Positions 45,960 through 54,957 of a DNA stretch of 64,000 nucleotides are shown piece after piece. Both the position numbers and the translations under genes were made by a program. This DNA is from Candidatus Accumulibacter regalis. GTDB taxonomy: Bacteria; Pseudomonadota; Gammaproteobacteria; Burkholderiales; Rhodocyclaceae. Position 1 is the stretch's first letter. Each line of letters starts with the position of its first letter. The DNA is taken from assembly GCA_000585075.1 (NCBI GenBank), contig JEMY01000024.1, positions 60,940-124,939 of the forward strand, in the 5' to 3' direction. Below the pieces are notes generated by a model, which had not been told where the DNA came from, did not search any database, and saw only the letters and a program-made list of their open reading frames with translations.

Positions 45960-46334
45960 ATGCCCATGCGCCGCATCCAGACCGCCCTCGTCGTGCTCTT
46001 CGTACTGTGCACACCCCTCGTCCTGACCTTCGCCGCCCTGCCCGCACTGGCGCAGGACAAAGCCAGCGCGCAGCCCTTGCCGGCAGTCCCGCCACCGCCC
46101 CCCGAAATGGCGCCGCTCGACGCCAGCTTCGAGCCCGAGGTGACGATCAAGAAACGCGAAGGCGACACCATCGAGGAACACCGGATCAACGGCAAGCTGT
46201 TCAAGATCAAGGTGACCCCCGCACACGGCGTTCCCTACTATCTGATCGACCGCAACGGCGACGGCAACTTCACCCAGACGACGATGGGCTCTGCCGATGT
46301 CAGCGTCCCGCAGTGGGTGATCGGCACCTTCTGA
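45960..46334 (+). CDS. DUF2782 domain protein (secreted)
   Basis: The protein has 124 residues. Signal peptide RRIQTALVVLFVLCTPLVLTFAALPALA is followed by a Pro-rich linker and the DUF2782 core VTIKKREGDTIEEHRINGKLFKIKVTPAHGVPYYLIDRNGDGNFTQT. Function unknown; DUF2782 sits beside polA and thrB in many betaproteobacteria, as here. ATG 45960 is preferred over TTG 45939 because GGAA lies just upstream. The stop is 82 bases before thrB. Confidence 0.85.
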   Translation: MPMRRIQTALVVLFVLCTPLVLTFAALPALAQDKASAQPLPAVPPPPPEMAPLDASFEPEVTIKKREGDTIEEHRINGKLFKIKVTPAHGVPYYLIDRNGDGNFTQTTMGSADVSVPQWVIGTF

Positions 46335-46415
46335 CGCGCGACGGGTGACCGGCGCTGGCAGGCCCGGGCCTGCCGGCAGCGTCTACCACCACTTTTCACG
46401 GCTCGCGGGAACGCC

Positions 46416-47381
46416 ATGTCGGTATTCACCCAGCTGACGACCACGCAGGTGGCCACCTGGCTCGACGCCTACCCCCTGGGAAGCCTTGAAACGCTGACCG
46501 GGATCGCCGAAGGCGTGCAGAACTCCAACTTCTTTCTGAGCACCAGCACTGGCGACTACGTGCTGACCATCTTCGAGGAAGTGGCGCCCGACCAGGCCCC
46601 GTTCTACATTCGGCTGATGGCCCATCTGGCGGCACACGCCATCCCCTGCCCGGCGCCCGTCGCCAACCGCCGCAACGAGTATCTGACCTGGCTCGGCGGC
46701 AAGCCGGCCGTCATCGTCAGCCGGCTTGCCGGGCGCTCCGAACGCGCGCCGAACCTCGCGCAATGCGCCGCGGTCGGCGCCATGCTCGCCGCGCTCCACC
46801 TCGCCGCGCGCTCGTTCCCGGCGCCGCAACGGCATCACCGCGACACCGACTGGTGCGCACGCGCGGCAAAGGAAATCGCCCCCTTCCTGGCGGCAGACGA
46901 CGCCCGCCTGCTCGACGACGAGCTGCGCCATCAACAGGCGGCTCGCCCGGACGAACTCCCGCAAGGGCTGATCCACGCCGATCTTTTTCGCGACAACGTG
47001 CTCTTTTCGGGCGATCGCGTCAGCGGCGTGCTCGATTTCTATTTTTCCGGCGTCGACGATCTGCTCTTCGATCTGGCGGTGACCGTCAACGACTGGTGCG
47101 TCACCGCCAAGGCAACGCTCGACGGCCAACGCTGCGCGGCGCTGCTCGGCGCCTACGACGCCCGGCGACCGCTGTTGCCTGCGGAACAGGCGGCGTGGCC
47201 GACGCTGCTGCGCGCCGCAGCGCTGCGCTTCTGGGTCTCGCGCCTGCACGATCATCACCTGCCGCGCCCTGGCGACCTGGTCGCCCGGCGTGACCCGGAC
47301 GCCTACCGCAGCATCCTGCAGGCGCGTGTTGCCAGCGGCGACGAGGCTCCCTGGCTTGCCTCGCCCGCCCAGGGCGACTAG
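46416..47381 (+). CDS. thrB: homoserine kinase (APH-fold type)
   Basis: The protein has 321 residues and the aminoglycoside phosphotransferase-like kinase fold: MSVFTQLTTTQVATWLDAYPLGSLETLTGIAEGVQNSNFFLSTSTGDYVLTIFE is the nucleotide-binding half; GLIHADLFRDNVLFSGDRVSGVLDFYFSG holds the catalytic HADLFRDN and the DFY metal-binding Asp. It phosphorylates homoserine on the way to threonine. This ThrB2 type replaces the GHMP-type ThrB in betaproteobacteria and pseudomonads. Confidence 0.95.
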   Translation: MSVFTQLTTTQVATWLDAYPLGSLETLTGIAEGVQNSNFFLSTSTGDYVLTIFEEVAPDQAPFYIRLMAHLAAHAIPCPAPVANRRNEYLTWLGGKPAVIVSRLAGRSERAPNLAQCAAVGAMLAALHLAARSFPAPQRHHRDTDWCARAAKEIAPFLAADDARLLDDELRHQQAARPDELPQGLIHADLFRDNVLFSGDRVSGVLDFYFSGVDDLLFDLAVTVNDWCVTAKATLDGQRCAALLGAYDARRPLLPAEQAAWPTLLRAAALRFWVSRLHDHHLPRPGDLVARRDPDAYRSILQARVASGDEAPWLASPAQGD

Positions 47382-47417
47382 CATCTGCATCCTTTTCCCG
47401 ACCCCCCCACGACAAGC

Positions 47418-48176
47418 ATGCAGGCCTTCCCGATACCCGCGCCGCAGTTCAACGGCGCCAGCCGCCGCGTCGGCGCCGCCAGCCGCCGCGTCGGCGCCGG
47501 CAGCGCGCTGAACTGGCTGCAGCAAGGCTGGGCCATGTTCATCGCCAGACCCGGAGCGTGGATGGCGATGACGGTCATTGTCATCGTCATTTATGTTGGG
47601 CTGGCGACCGTCCCCCTGATCGGCCCACTCGCCGCCCACCTCCTGGCGCCGGTCCTCGCTGCCGGCATGCTCATCGCGTGCCAGAAGCTGGCACATGAGC
47701 AAGACCTGGCCATCAGCGACCTCTTCGCCGGTTTCCAGCAGCACACGTCCGCGCTGCTGACGCTGGGCGTGCTGTATATGCTCGCCATGCTGGCGCTGGC
47801 GGTGCTGGCAATGCTGCTCGCCGGCAGCGGCATGGCCGGGGCAATGATCATGCACAGCCCACTTGCCGCCGGTATCGCCTTCGGCGGCGTCGCGCTCGCC
47901 GGCCTGCTGTGGCTCCTGCTCTCGGTACCCATCGTGATGGCCATCTGGTTTGCCCCGGCGCTGGTCGTTTTCAACGCCATGGCGCCGGTCGATGCGCTCA
48001 AGGCCAGCTTTAACGCCTGCCTCAAGAACATCCTCGTGTTTCTGGTCTATGCTCCGCTGGTCATGGTCCTGTGCTTTTTCGCCACCCTCCCCGTTGGTCT
48101 CGGATTCCTGGTCCTTGGACCGGTCCTGGCCGGCTCCGTGTATGCTTCCTATCGTGACATTTTCCTCTCTGCCTGA
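47418..48176 (+). CDS. BPSS1780 family membrane protein (paralog 1)
   Basis: A 252-residue membrane protein with about six TM segments. The N-terminal region (ALNWLQQGWAMFIARPGAWMAMTVIVIVIYVGLATVPLIGPLAAHLLAPVLAAGMLIACQKL) shows the family pattern: a short W-x-x-x-x-F motif, a long TM pair, and a Gly/Pro-rich turn. Function unknown; the family is annotated in Burkholderia as BPSS1780. An exact 21-base tandem duplication (47457-47498) adds the ASRRVGA repeat in its N-terminal cytoplasmic part. It is followed by a second paralog 16 bases downstream. Confidence 0.82.
   Translation: MQAFPIPAPQFNGASRRVGAASRRVGAGSALNWLQQGWAMFIARPGAWMAMTVIVIVIYVGLATVPLIGPLAAHLLAPVLAAGMLIACQKLAHEQDLAISDLFAGFQQHTSALLTLGVLYMLAMLALAVLAMLLAGSGMAGAMIMHSPLAAGIAFGGVALAGLLWLLLSVPIVMAIWFAPALVVFNAMAPVDALKASFNACLKNILVFLVYAPLVMVLCFFATLPVGLGFLVLGPVLAGSVYASYRDIFLSA
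47457..47498 (+). repeat. 21-bp tandem duplication in BPSS1780 paralog 1
   Basis: Two exact, adjacent 21-base copies (47457-47477 and 47478-47498), in frame, giving ASRRVGA twice. The Arg-rich repeat lies just before the first membrane segment. Confidence 0.95.
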
Positions 48177-48192
48177 ACGGGCTGACTACAAC

Positions 48193-48975
48193 ATGCAAGC
48201 ACTGACTCTCAACACCGCGCACGGCTGGCGCTGGCTGACCGAAGGCTTCCGGATTTTCCGGAAGAATCACCTGATGCTGACCTTCCTGGTCGTCAGCTAC
48301 TGGATGCTGATGGCCATCGTGAATGTCATCCCGATGATCGGCACCGTCGTCACCACGCTGTGCATCCCGGCCTTCTCGGTCAGTCTGATGAACGCCTGCC
48401 GGAATATCGACAAAGGCGGACCGCTGGGCCCGCAAACGCTGTTCTCGGGGTTTCAGAAGAACCTGCGGGCGCTGATCACCCTGGGCGCCATCTACCTGGC
48501 GGCGACGGTCGGCATTCTCGCCGTCTCGTCCCTTGCCGACGACGGCGCGCTGATGCGCCTGATGCTCGCCGGCCACAAGCCCGACGAGGCGGTGCTGGCC
48601 AGTGGCGAACTGATGCGGGCACTGCAGGTGGCGCTGATTCTGCTCTGCCCGCTGATCATGGCCTACTGGTATGCGCCGATTCTTGCCAGCTGGCACGGGC
48701 TGTCGCCGGGCAAGGCCCTGTTCTTCAGCTTCGTCGCCTGCGCCCGCAACTGGCGCGCCTTCCTCGTCTATTCGCTGGCCATCGTCGTCGCGGCAACGGT
48801 CCTCCCGGGGCTGCTCCTCGGCACGCTCGCCGCCCTCCTGCCGGACGGTGCGGCGCTGCTCACGGTCCTGCTGACCGTGGTGTTGATCCTGATTCTCGCG
48901 CCAACGCTATTCGCCAGCTTCTACGTCAGCTACCGGGACGTCTTCGTCAGCAGCGACACGGCAAGCGATGCCTGA
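48193..48975 (+). CDS. BPSS1780 family membrane protein (paralog 2)
   Basis: The protein has 260 residues and the same topology as its neighbour: GWRWLTEGFRIFRKNHLMLTFLVVSYWMLMAIVNVIPMIGTVVTTLCIPAFSVSLMNACRNI opens like paralog 1, and both end with a YxSYRDxFxS motif. Identity between the two is modest, so the duplication is old. ATG 48193 is set by the match to paralog 1. The stop overlaps the nadD start by eight bases, so it may be translationally coupled to nadD. Function unknown. Confidence 0.82.
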   Translation: MQALTLNTAHGWRWLTEGFRIFRKNHLMLTFLVVSYWMLMAIVNVIPMIGTVVTTLCIPAFSVSLMNACRNIDKGGPLGPQTLFSGFQKNLRALITLGAIYLAATVGILAVSSLADDGALMRLMLAGHKPDEAVLASGELMRALQVALILLCPLIMAYWYAPILASWHGLSPGKALFFSFVACARNWRAFLVYSLAIVVAATVLPGLLLGTLAALLPDGAALLTVLLTVVLILILAPTLFASFYVSYRDVFVSSDTASDA

Positions 48976-49642
48976 GAACCCGCGCGAGCGGCCACTGGGA
49001 ATATTTGGCGGCACTTTCGACCCGGTCCATTTCGGCCACCTGCGGCTCGCCGAAGAAGCCACCGACCAGCTCCAGCTGGCCGGCGTGCGCTGGATTCCGG
49101 CCGGCCGGCCGCTGCTCCGCGAAGCCCCCGAGGTGACGGCGCGGCAGCGCCTGACGATGGTCCGCCTGGCCACCGCCGGGAACCCCAGCTTCGACGTCGA
49201 CGCGGGCGAAGTCGACACCGACGGGCCAAGTTACACGGTGCTCACCCTCGAGCGCCTGCGTCAGGCCAGTCAGTTTGGCCACCAGCGCCCCCTGCTCCTG
49301 CTGCTCGGCGCGGACGCCTTCGCCGCCCTGCCCAACTGGTACCGCTGGCGGTCGCTGCTGGAACTGGCGCACATCGGTGTCGCCCATCGCCCAGGCTTTC
49401 CGATCGACGCCGCCAGCCTGCCGGCGGCACTGGCCACCTGCTATCGTGAGCGCTTCTGCGCCCAGCCGGCCGATCTGCGCGAAGCGGCCGCCGGCTGCAT
49501 CGCCACCTTTGCAATGACCCCGCTGGGCATTTCGGCAACGCAGATTCGCCAGCTGCTGGCGCGCGGCAGCAGTCCCCGCTATTTGCTCCCCGATGAAGTC
49601 ATCGCTTACATTCGCAACCAGAACCTTTACCCGGAGTATTGA
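48968..49642 (+). CDS. nadD: nicotinate-nucleotide adenylyltransferase
   Basis: The protein has 224 residues. GIFGGTFDPVHFGHLRLAEEA carries the GTFDPVHxGH nucleotidyltransferase motif (14-24), GADAFAALPNWYRWRSLLELAHIGVAHRPG and the end motif ISATQIRQLLARG (SxTxIR) follow. It adenylates nicotinate mononucleotide in NAD synthesis. It starts eight bases inside the preceding gene. The order nadD-rsfS-rlmH-maf is the conserved proteobacterial cluster. Confidence 0.96.
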   Translation: MPENPRERPLGIFGGTFDPVHFGHLRLAEEATDQLQLAGVRWIPAGRPLLREAPEVTARQRLTMVRLATAGNPSFDVDAGEVDTDGPSYTVLTLERLRQASQFGHQRPLLLLLGADAFAALPNWYRWRSLLELAHIGVAHRPGFPIDAASLPAALATCYRERFCAQPADLREAAAGCIATFAMTPLGISATQIRQLLARGSSPRYLLPDEVIAYIRNQNLYPEY

Positions 49643-49649
49643 CTCGCCA

Positions 49650-50033
49650 ATGAAACCTGTGCAGCTGGAAAAACTCGTCGTCGACGCGCTCGAAGACATC
49701 AAGGGCCGTGACATCGAGGTCATCAACACCACGCGACTGACCTCGCTCTTCGACGCCATCGTCGTCGCCTGCGGCGACTCCAACCGCCAGGTCAAGGCGC
49801 TGGCCCGCAACGTCCAGGAAAAAGCCCGCGAGGGCGGTTTTGAGGTCCTCTCCTGCGAAGGCGAGGAAGCCGGCGAATGGGTACTCGTCGACCTCGGCGA
49901 TATCGTCGTACACGTCATGCAGCCGGCCATTCGCAGCTACTACAAGCTCGAGGAACTGTGGGGTGGCAAAGGCCCGGAACGGGTGCGCCGGGCAACTTCG
50001 GGAACGAAAGAGGCGGCTGCAGGCAAGGAATGA
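49650..50033 (+). CDS. rsfS: ribosomal silencing factor RsfS
   Basis: The protein has 127 residues. Its body DALEDIKGRDIEVINTTRLTSLFDAIVVACGDSNRQVKALARNVQEKARE and EAGEWVLVDLGDIVVHVMQPAIRSYYKLEELW is the full RsfS/YbeB signature. RsfS binds L14 and keeps subunits apart in starvation. ATG 49650 lies seven bases after the nadD stop; its own stop overlaps rlmH (ATGA). Confidence 0.97.
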   Translation: MKPVQLEKLVVDALEDIKGRDIEVINTTRLTSLFDAIVVACGDSNRQVKALARNVQEKAREGGFEVLSCEGEEAGEWVLVDLGDIVVHVMQPAIRSYYKLEELWGGKGPERVRRATSGTKEAAAGKE

Positions 50034-50500
50034 AGCTGGCCATCCTCGCCGTCGGCCACAAGCCGCCCGCCTGGGTCGCTCAAGGCTGTGCCGAATACGT
50101 CAAGCGCATGCCGCGCGAACTGCCGCTGGCGATCGTCGAGATCAAGCCCGAAGCGCGCGGCTCGAAAACCCGCGAGCAACTGTTGGCCGCCGAAAAGACC
50201 CGCCTGCTGGCGGCGCTGAACGGCTACCCGCGGCTGCTCGTCCTTGACGAGCGCGGTGCCGATCTGACCACCGTGCAGCTTGCCGAACGCCTGCAGGGCT
50301 GGATGCGCAGCGGCGGCGCGACGGCTTTGGTGATCGGCGGCGCCGACGGCATCGACGCCGAGATCAAGGAACGGGCCGACGAAACCATCCGCCTGTCGAG
50401 TCTGACGCTGCCACACGCACTGGCTCGACTGCTCCTCTGCGAACAGCTCTATCGCGCCATCAGCGTCGTTCGCAATCACCCCTATCACCGGGAGGGCTGA
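50030..50500 (+). CDS. rlmH: 23S rRNA (pseudouridine-1915 N3) methyltransferase
   Basis: The protein has 156 residues and the SPOUT-class fold: MKLAILAVGHKPPAWVAQGCAEYVKRMP, LVLDERGADLTTVQLAERLQGW, VIGGADGIDAEIKERADETIRLSSLTLPHALARLLLCEQLYRA and HPYHREG at the C-terminus. It methylates Psi1915 in helix 69 of 23S rRNA. The start overlaps the rsfS stop and the stop overlaps maf (TGATG). Confidence 0.97.
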   Translation: MKLAILAVGHKPPAWVAQGCAEYVKRMPRELPLAIVEIKPEARGSKTREQLLAAEKTRLLAALNGYPRLLVLDERGADLTTVQLAERLQGWMRSGGATALVIGGADGIDAEIKERADETIRLSSLTLPHALARLLLCEQLYRAISVVRNHPYHREG

Positions 50501-51123
50501 TGTCATTCTCTCTACAGCACCGCCGCGTTCACCTGGCGTCACGCAGCCCGCGCCGACGGGAGCTGCTGGCGCAGATCGGCGTCGGTTTCGACACCATCGC
50601 CTTCCGCGATGCACAGCGCGGCGACCCCGAACTCGACGAAACGCCGCTGCCTGGCGAGGAAGCAGCGGCCTACGTCGAACGCGTCGCGCGTAACAAGGCC
50701 AGCCTCGGCTGGCGCATCGTCAACTGGCGCGGACTGCTCCTGCAGCCGGTGCTGGCCGCCGACACGAGCATCGAAATGGACGGCGAACTGATCGGCAAGC
50801 CGCTTGACGTGGACGACGCGCAACGCATCCTGCGCCGCCTTTCCGGGCGCACCCACCGCGTGCTGACCGCCGTCGCGGTGAGCTTCGACGGGCGTAGCGA
50901 ACTGCTTTGCTCGCTCAGCGAGGTGCGTTTTCGTGAACTCGACGACGACGAGATCGCACGCTACGTGGCCAGCGGCGAACCGATGGACAAGGCCGGCGCC
51001 TACGGCATCCAGGGGCGGGCGGCGATGTTCATCGAGCATATCGCCGGCAGCTACACGGGCGTGATGGGTCTGCCGCTGTGCGAAACGGCGCAGCTCCTGA
51101 AACGCTTCGGCTACCCGCTCTAG
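50500..51123 (+). CDS. maf: Maf family nucleotide pyrophosphatase
   Basis: The protein has 207 residues. VHLASRSPRRRELLAQIGV is the Maf nucleotide-binding loop; AADTSIEMDGELIGKPLDVDDAQRIL, SGRTHRVLTAVAV and PMDKAGAYGIQG carry conserved catalytic residues. Maf/YhdE proteins hydrolyse dTTP/UTP or 7-methyl-GTP and 5-methylated nucleotides and may influence septation. Usually rng (RNase G) follows maf in betaproteobacteria; here a two-component system does. Confidence 0.93.
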   Translation: MSFSLQHRRVHLASRSPRRRELLAQIGVGFDTIAFRDAQRGDPELDETPLPGEEAAAYVERVARNKASLGWRIVNWRGLLLQPVLAADTSIEMDGELIGKPLDVDDAQRILRRLSGRTHRVLTAVAVSFDGRSELLCSLSEVRFRELDDDEIARYVASGEPMDKAGAYGIQGRAAMFIEHIAGSYTGVMGLPLCETAQLLKRFGYPL

Positions 51124-51172
51124 CCGCGCCAGAGCGCGGCGCCGAGGAACGCGAAGAAAGGACACCGCTCCA

Positions 51173-51835
51173 GTGCGCATCCTGCTCGTCGAAGACGACG
51201 CCCTGCTCGGCGACGGCATCCGTGCCGGTCTCAAGCTCGCCGACTACGCGGTCGACTGGGTTCACGACGGCGACGCCGCGCGGCTGGCCCTGCTCGACCA
51301 CGACTATCAGGCCTGCGTTCTCGATCTCGGTCTGCCCAGGCGCGACGGCCTGGCCGTACTCAGGGAACTGCGCGGACGCGGCAGTCAGCTGCCGGTACTG
51401 ATTCTCACCGCGCGCGACACCAGTGCCGACAAGATCGCCGGCCTGGACGGCGGCGCCGACGACTACCTCACCAAGCCTTTTGATCTCCCCGAACTGCAGG
51501 CACGGCTGCGCGCCCTGATTCGCCGTGCGCGCGGCGCCGCGACGCCGACCCTGGCACACGCCGGAGTACTCCTCGACCCGGCCAGCAAGCGGGTCACCCG
51601 AAACGGTCAGCCGATCGCTCTCTCGGCCCGCGAGTACGCGCTGCTGTTGGACCTGCTGCGCCACAGGAACCACATCCGCAGTCGCAGCCAGATCGAGGAA
51701 AGCCTCTACGCCTGGGGCGAGGAGACCGGCAGCAATACGGTCGAGGTCCATATCCACAATCTGCGCCGCAAACTCGGCGCCGACTTCATCCGCACGGTGC
51801 GCGGCATGGGCTACCAACTGAGCGACGAAGGCTGA
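51173..51835 (+). CDS. OmpR-family response regulator, QseB/PmrA type
   Basis: The protein has 220 residues. The receiver domain begins MRILLVEDDALLGDGIRAGLK with the acidic pair D8/D9; the phosphoacceptor is D51 in CVLDLGLPRRDGL; T and K are in LILTARD and LTKPF. A winged-helix effector follows (LSAREYALLLDLLRHRNHIRSRSQIEESLYAW, VEVHIHNLRRKLGADFIRTVRGMGYQL). The start is GTG 51173 with AGGA ten bases upstream; no ATG fits. The stop overlaps the kinase start (TGATG). Confidence 0.94.
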   Translation: MRILLVEDDALLGDGIRAGLKLADYAVDWVHDGDAARLALLDHDYQACVLDLGLPRRDGLAVLRELRGRGSQLPVLILTARDTSADKIAGLDGGADDYLTKPFDLPELQARLRALIRRARGAATPTLAHAGVLLDPASKRVTRNGQPIALSAREYALLLDLLRHRNHIRSRSQIEESLYAWGEETGSNTVEVHIHNLRRKLGADFIRTVRGMGYQLSDEG

Positions 51836-53226
51836 TGGCCAACGAGCGCCGGGAGACCGGCCTGCACTCGCTGCGCTGGCGCCTGCTCGCCACCGTCGGC
51901 GTCGCCGCGCTGCTGGGCCTGGCCATCAGCGGCGTGCTCAGTTACGGACAGGCGCAGCACGAGGCCGAAGAAATGATGGACGGGCATCTGGCGCAATCGG
52001 CCAGACTCCTGCTGGCGCTGGTGAGCGACAACGAAGCCCATCTCGCCGAACTGGCGAAGCGCCTGGCGACGGTCAGCAACGAGCACGGCAGTGCCTACGA
52101 GCCGCCGCTGGAGTTCCAGATCGGCCGCGCCGACGGCTCGCTGCTGCTGCGCTCGGCGCACGCACCCGACGCACCGCTGTCCGGCACACCCGGCTATAGC
52201 GTCATCGAACACGACGGCCTTCCCTGGCGGATGCTGACCCTGGCGGCGAGCGCCGAACCCTCCGACTACCGCGTTCAGGTCGGCCAGTCGATCGCCCTGC
52301 GCGACCGTGCCGCGCTCGAGGTTGCCGGCCAGGCGGTGCTGCCGACGGCGCTGATTTCGCCGCTGCTGCTGGTCCTGCTCTACTTCTCGGTACGACGCGG
52401 GCTGAAGCCTCTCGACGAGCTCGCCGCCGACGTCGCTTCGCGCTCGCCGGAAAATCTCCGCCCACTGGCCACGGTCGATGCCCCACTCGAAGCGCAACCG
52501 CTGCTGCTGGCCCTCAACCGACTTCTGGGCCGGCTGCAAGACACGCTGGACAACGAAAGGCGCTTTACCGCCGACGCCGCGCACGAGTTGCGGACGCCGC
52601 TGGCAGCGGTCAGGATTCAGGCGCAGGTCGCCCAGCTGAGCAGGGACGCCGACGATCGTCAGCACGCCCTGACGCAGATTCTGGCGAGCAGCGACCGCGC
52701 CACGCGGGTCCTCGAACAACTCCTGCGCCTGGCCCGGCTCGACCCCCTGGGCGGACTTCCCAGCCGACAGGAAATCGACCTCGCCGCCCTGGCGCGACAG
52801 CTGTTTGCAGAATGCGGCGAGGGCACTGGCGCGTCGCCCGCGCGCCGTGTTCGCCTGCAGGCCGACGACTCGCCGCTGCTGGTCAGGGGCGACGCCGAGC
52901 TGCTGAAAATCGCCCTGCGCAATCTGCTCGATAACGCCTTGCGCTATACGCTGCCGGGCAGCACGATCACCGTCTTCGCCTGCCGCCATGCCGACGCCCT
53001 GTCGCTGGGGGTGGCCGACGACGGGCCCGGCGTTGCCGGCGAAGACCTGCCGCGACTGGTCGAACGCTTCTATCGCGGTGGCGATGCGCGCGGCGAAGGA
53101 AGCGGCCTCGGTCTGGCCATCGTGCAGCGCATTGCCGAACTGCACGACGCGCACGTGCAGCTGGAGAACCTCGCTGCCGGCGGCTTCACCGCTTCCCTGC
53201 GCTGGCCGCTGGCAGACGCGGGCTGA
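51835..53226 (+). CDS. sensor histidine kinase, QseC type
   Basis: The protein has 463 residues. TM1 is near 19-39, a periplasmic domain spans about 40-170, TM2 is near 172-192, then HAMP, the dimerisation H-box FTADAAHELRTPLAAVRIQAQVAQL, N-box LRNLLDNALRYTLPG, and G-boxes VADDGPGV and GEGSGLGLAIV. It is close to QseC/PmrB-type kinases, which sense Fe3+, catecholamines or polymyxin; the input signal here is not shown. The gene converges with ubiB 45 bases away. Confidence 0.94.
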   Translation: MANERRETGLHSLRWRLLATVGVAALLGLAISGVLSYGQAQHEAEEMMDGHLAQSARLLLALVSDNEAHLAELAKRLATVSNEHGSAYEPPLEFQIGRADGSLLLRSAHAPDAPLSGTPGYSVIEHDGLPWRMLTLAASAEPSDYRVQVGQSIALRDRAALEVAGQAVLPTALISPLLLVLLYFSVRRGLKPLDELAADVASRSPENLRPLATVDAPLEAQPLLLALNRLLGRLQDTLDNERRFTADAAHELRTPLAAVRIQAQVAQLSRDADDRQHALTQILASSDRATRVLEQLLRLARLDPLGGLPSRQEIDLAALARQLFAECGEGTGASPARRVRLQADDSPLLVRGDAELLKIALRNLLDNALRYTLPGSTITVFACRHADALSLGVADDGPGVAGEDLPRLVERFYRGGDARGEGSGLGLAIVQRIAELHDAHVQLENLAAGGFTASLRWPLADAG

Positions 53227-53271
53227 GGGGCAGACCTCGCGCGTCGTCGCTAGCGACCACGCTGGACACGA

Positions 53272-54819
53272 TCAGCCGAGGTGCGGCGCGAAGTACTGGC
53301 TCAGCAGCAGCGCCGCCAGGAGCACGACGATGACCGCCAGCAAGCGGTTCTGCTGCCGCTGCGTGCGCACCAGCTTGGCCAGCTGTGGCGCCACATCTGG
53401 CGCCTCTGGCCGCGCCAGCGCCTGGTGCACCAGGCGCGGCAGCTGCGGCAGCATGCGCGCCCAGTTGGGCGCTTCCTGCTGCACGCCGCGCTGGAAGGCG
53501 CGCCGGCCCACCTGTTCGTTCATCCAGCGCTCGAGGAAGGGCTTGGCGGTTTTCCAGAGGTCGAGATTGGGGTCGAGCTGACGACCGAGGCCTTCGATGT
53601 TGAGCAGGGTTTTCTGCAGCATCACCAGCTGCGGTTGAATCTCGACGTTGAAGCGGCGCGAGGTCTGGAAGAGTCGCAGCAGCACGCGGCCGAACGAGAT
53701 TTCGTGCAGCGGGCGGTCGAAGATCGGTTCGCAGACGGCGCGCACGGCGGCCTCGAACTCGTCGGCGCGGGTATCGGGCGGCGCCCAGCCGGCTTCGATA
53801 TGCGCCGTCGCAACACGCTTGTAGTCGCGCTGGAAGAAGGCCAGGAAGTTCTGGGCCAGGTAGTTCTTGTCGGAATCGGTCAGCGTCCCGACGATGCCGA
53901 AGTCGAGTGCGATGTACCGGCCGTGGTGCGCCGGGTCGGTGGCGATGAAGATGTTGCCCGGATGCATGTCGGCGTGAAAGAAACCGTCGCGGAAAACCTG
54001 CGTGAAGAAAATCTCGACGCCCGCGCGCGACAGGGCCGGCAGGTCGACGCCGGCGACGATCAGCGCCCCGGTCTGGCTGATCGGGATGCCACGCATGCGC
54101 TCCATGACCATCACCGTCGTCGTGCACTGATCCCAGTACACCTCGGGGACCTGCAGCAGGTGCGAGCCGTGGAAATTGCGCCGCAGCTGCGAGCAGTTGG
54201 CCGCTTCACGCATCAGGTCGAGTTCGTCGTAAAGGTACTTGGCGAATTCGGCGACGACCTCGCGCGGCTTCAGCCGCTTGCCGTCCGACCACACGCTTTC
54301 GAGCAATCCGGCCAGGGTATCGAGCAGGGCCAGATCGTTGGCGATGACGCTGCGCATTTCCGGACGGAGGACCTTGACCGCCACCTCGTGGCCCCCGTCT
54401 TCGGGGCGCAGGCGCGCGAAGTGCACCTGCGCAATCGACGCACTGGCGACCGGTGTCGAGTCGAACTCGGCAAAAACTTCGCTGGCCGGCCGGCCGTAGG
54501 CGGCCTCGATCTGCGCCAGCGCCAGCTCGGACGAGAAGGGCGGCACGCGATCCTGCAACTTGGCCAGTTCGTCGGCGATGTCCGGCCGCAACAGGTCGCG
54601 GCGGGTCGACAGGACCTGTCCGAACTTGACGAAAATCGGCCCCAGCGCTTCCAGCGCCAGGCGCAGGCGAACCGCCGACGGCGTGTCGAAGCGTCGCCAG
54701 AAGTGCAGCGCGCGCGACAGCGCAGCCAGGCGACCACTGGGCTCGTGTTCGAGAATCATCTCGTCGAGGCCGAAGCGGCTGGAAATGCTGAGGATTTTGG
54801 CGAGGCGGAAAAGTCGCAC
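53272..54819 (-). CDS. ubiB: ubiquinone biosynthesis protein kinase-like UbiB
   Basis: The protein has 515 residues and belongs to the ABC1/ADCK atypical kinase family. It has the family KxGQ motif [73 protein letters not shown] and the DFG-like [11 protein letters not shown]. The C-terminal membrane anchor is [19 protein letters not shown]. UbiB is needed for aerobic coenzyme Q synthesis, probably as an ATPase delivering lipid intermediates. I place the start at GTG 54819 because [20 protein letters not shown] then matches the family; TTG 54846 is also in frame. ubiE and ubiJ, its usual neighbours, are not in the window. Confidence 0.95.
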   Translation of the reverse strand: MRLFRLAKILSISSRFGLDEMILEHEPSGRLAALSRALHFWRRFDTPSAVRLRLALEALGPIFVKFGQVLSTRRDLLRPDIADELAKLQDRVPPFSSELALAQIEAAYGRPASEVFAEFDSTPVASASIAQVHFARLRPEDGGHEVAVKVLRPEMRSVIANDLALLDTLAGLLESVWSDGKRLKPREVVAEFAKYLYDELDLMREAANCSQLRRNFHGSHLLQVPEVYWDQCTTTVMVMERMRGIPISQTGALIVAGVDLPALSRAGVEIFFTQVFRDGFFHADMHPGNIFIATDPAHHGRYIALDFGIVGTLTDSDKNYLAQNFLAFFQRDYKRVATAHIEAGWAPPDTRADEFEAAVRAVCEPIFDRPLHEISFGRVLLRLFQTSRRFNVEIQPQLVMLQKTLLNIEGLGRQLDPNLDLWKTAKPFLERWMNEQVGRRAFQRGVQQEAPNWARMLPQLPRLVHQALARPEAPDVAPQLAKLVRTQRQQNRLLAVIVVLLAALLLSQYFAPHLG

Positions 54820-54914
54820 GGCGGAGGGGCGCCCGGTGGTCGGCAAAGCAGCGAGTTTACACAGAAACGGGCTGCATCGCGCCGGCTATCGTCGCTGGCC
54901 GTGCCTTGGCAACG

Positions 54915-54920
54915 TATAAT
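54915..54920 (+). promoter_or_regulatory. candidate -10 of argS
   Basis: Perfect TATAAT, 38 bases before the argS start in the ubiB-argS divergent gap. The -35 region is weak. Confidence 0.45.
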
Positions 54921-54957
54921 CGACGGCTCGATAGAATCGATCACCCGACGCACCCTG

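Noticed and set aside
53281..54957. Open frame fused upstream of argS
   Set aside because: It is antisense to ubiB; the ArgS N-terminus begins cleanly at ATG 54958, and the upstream translation shows no known domain.
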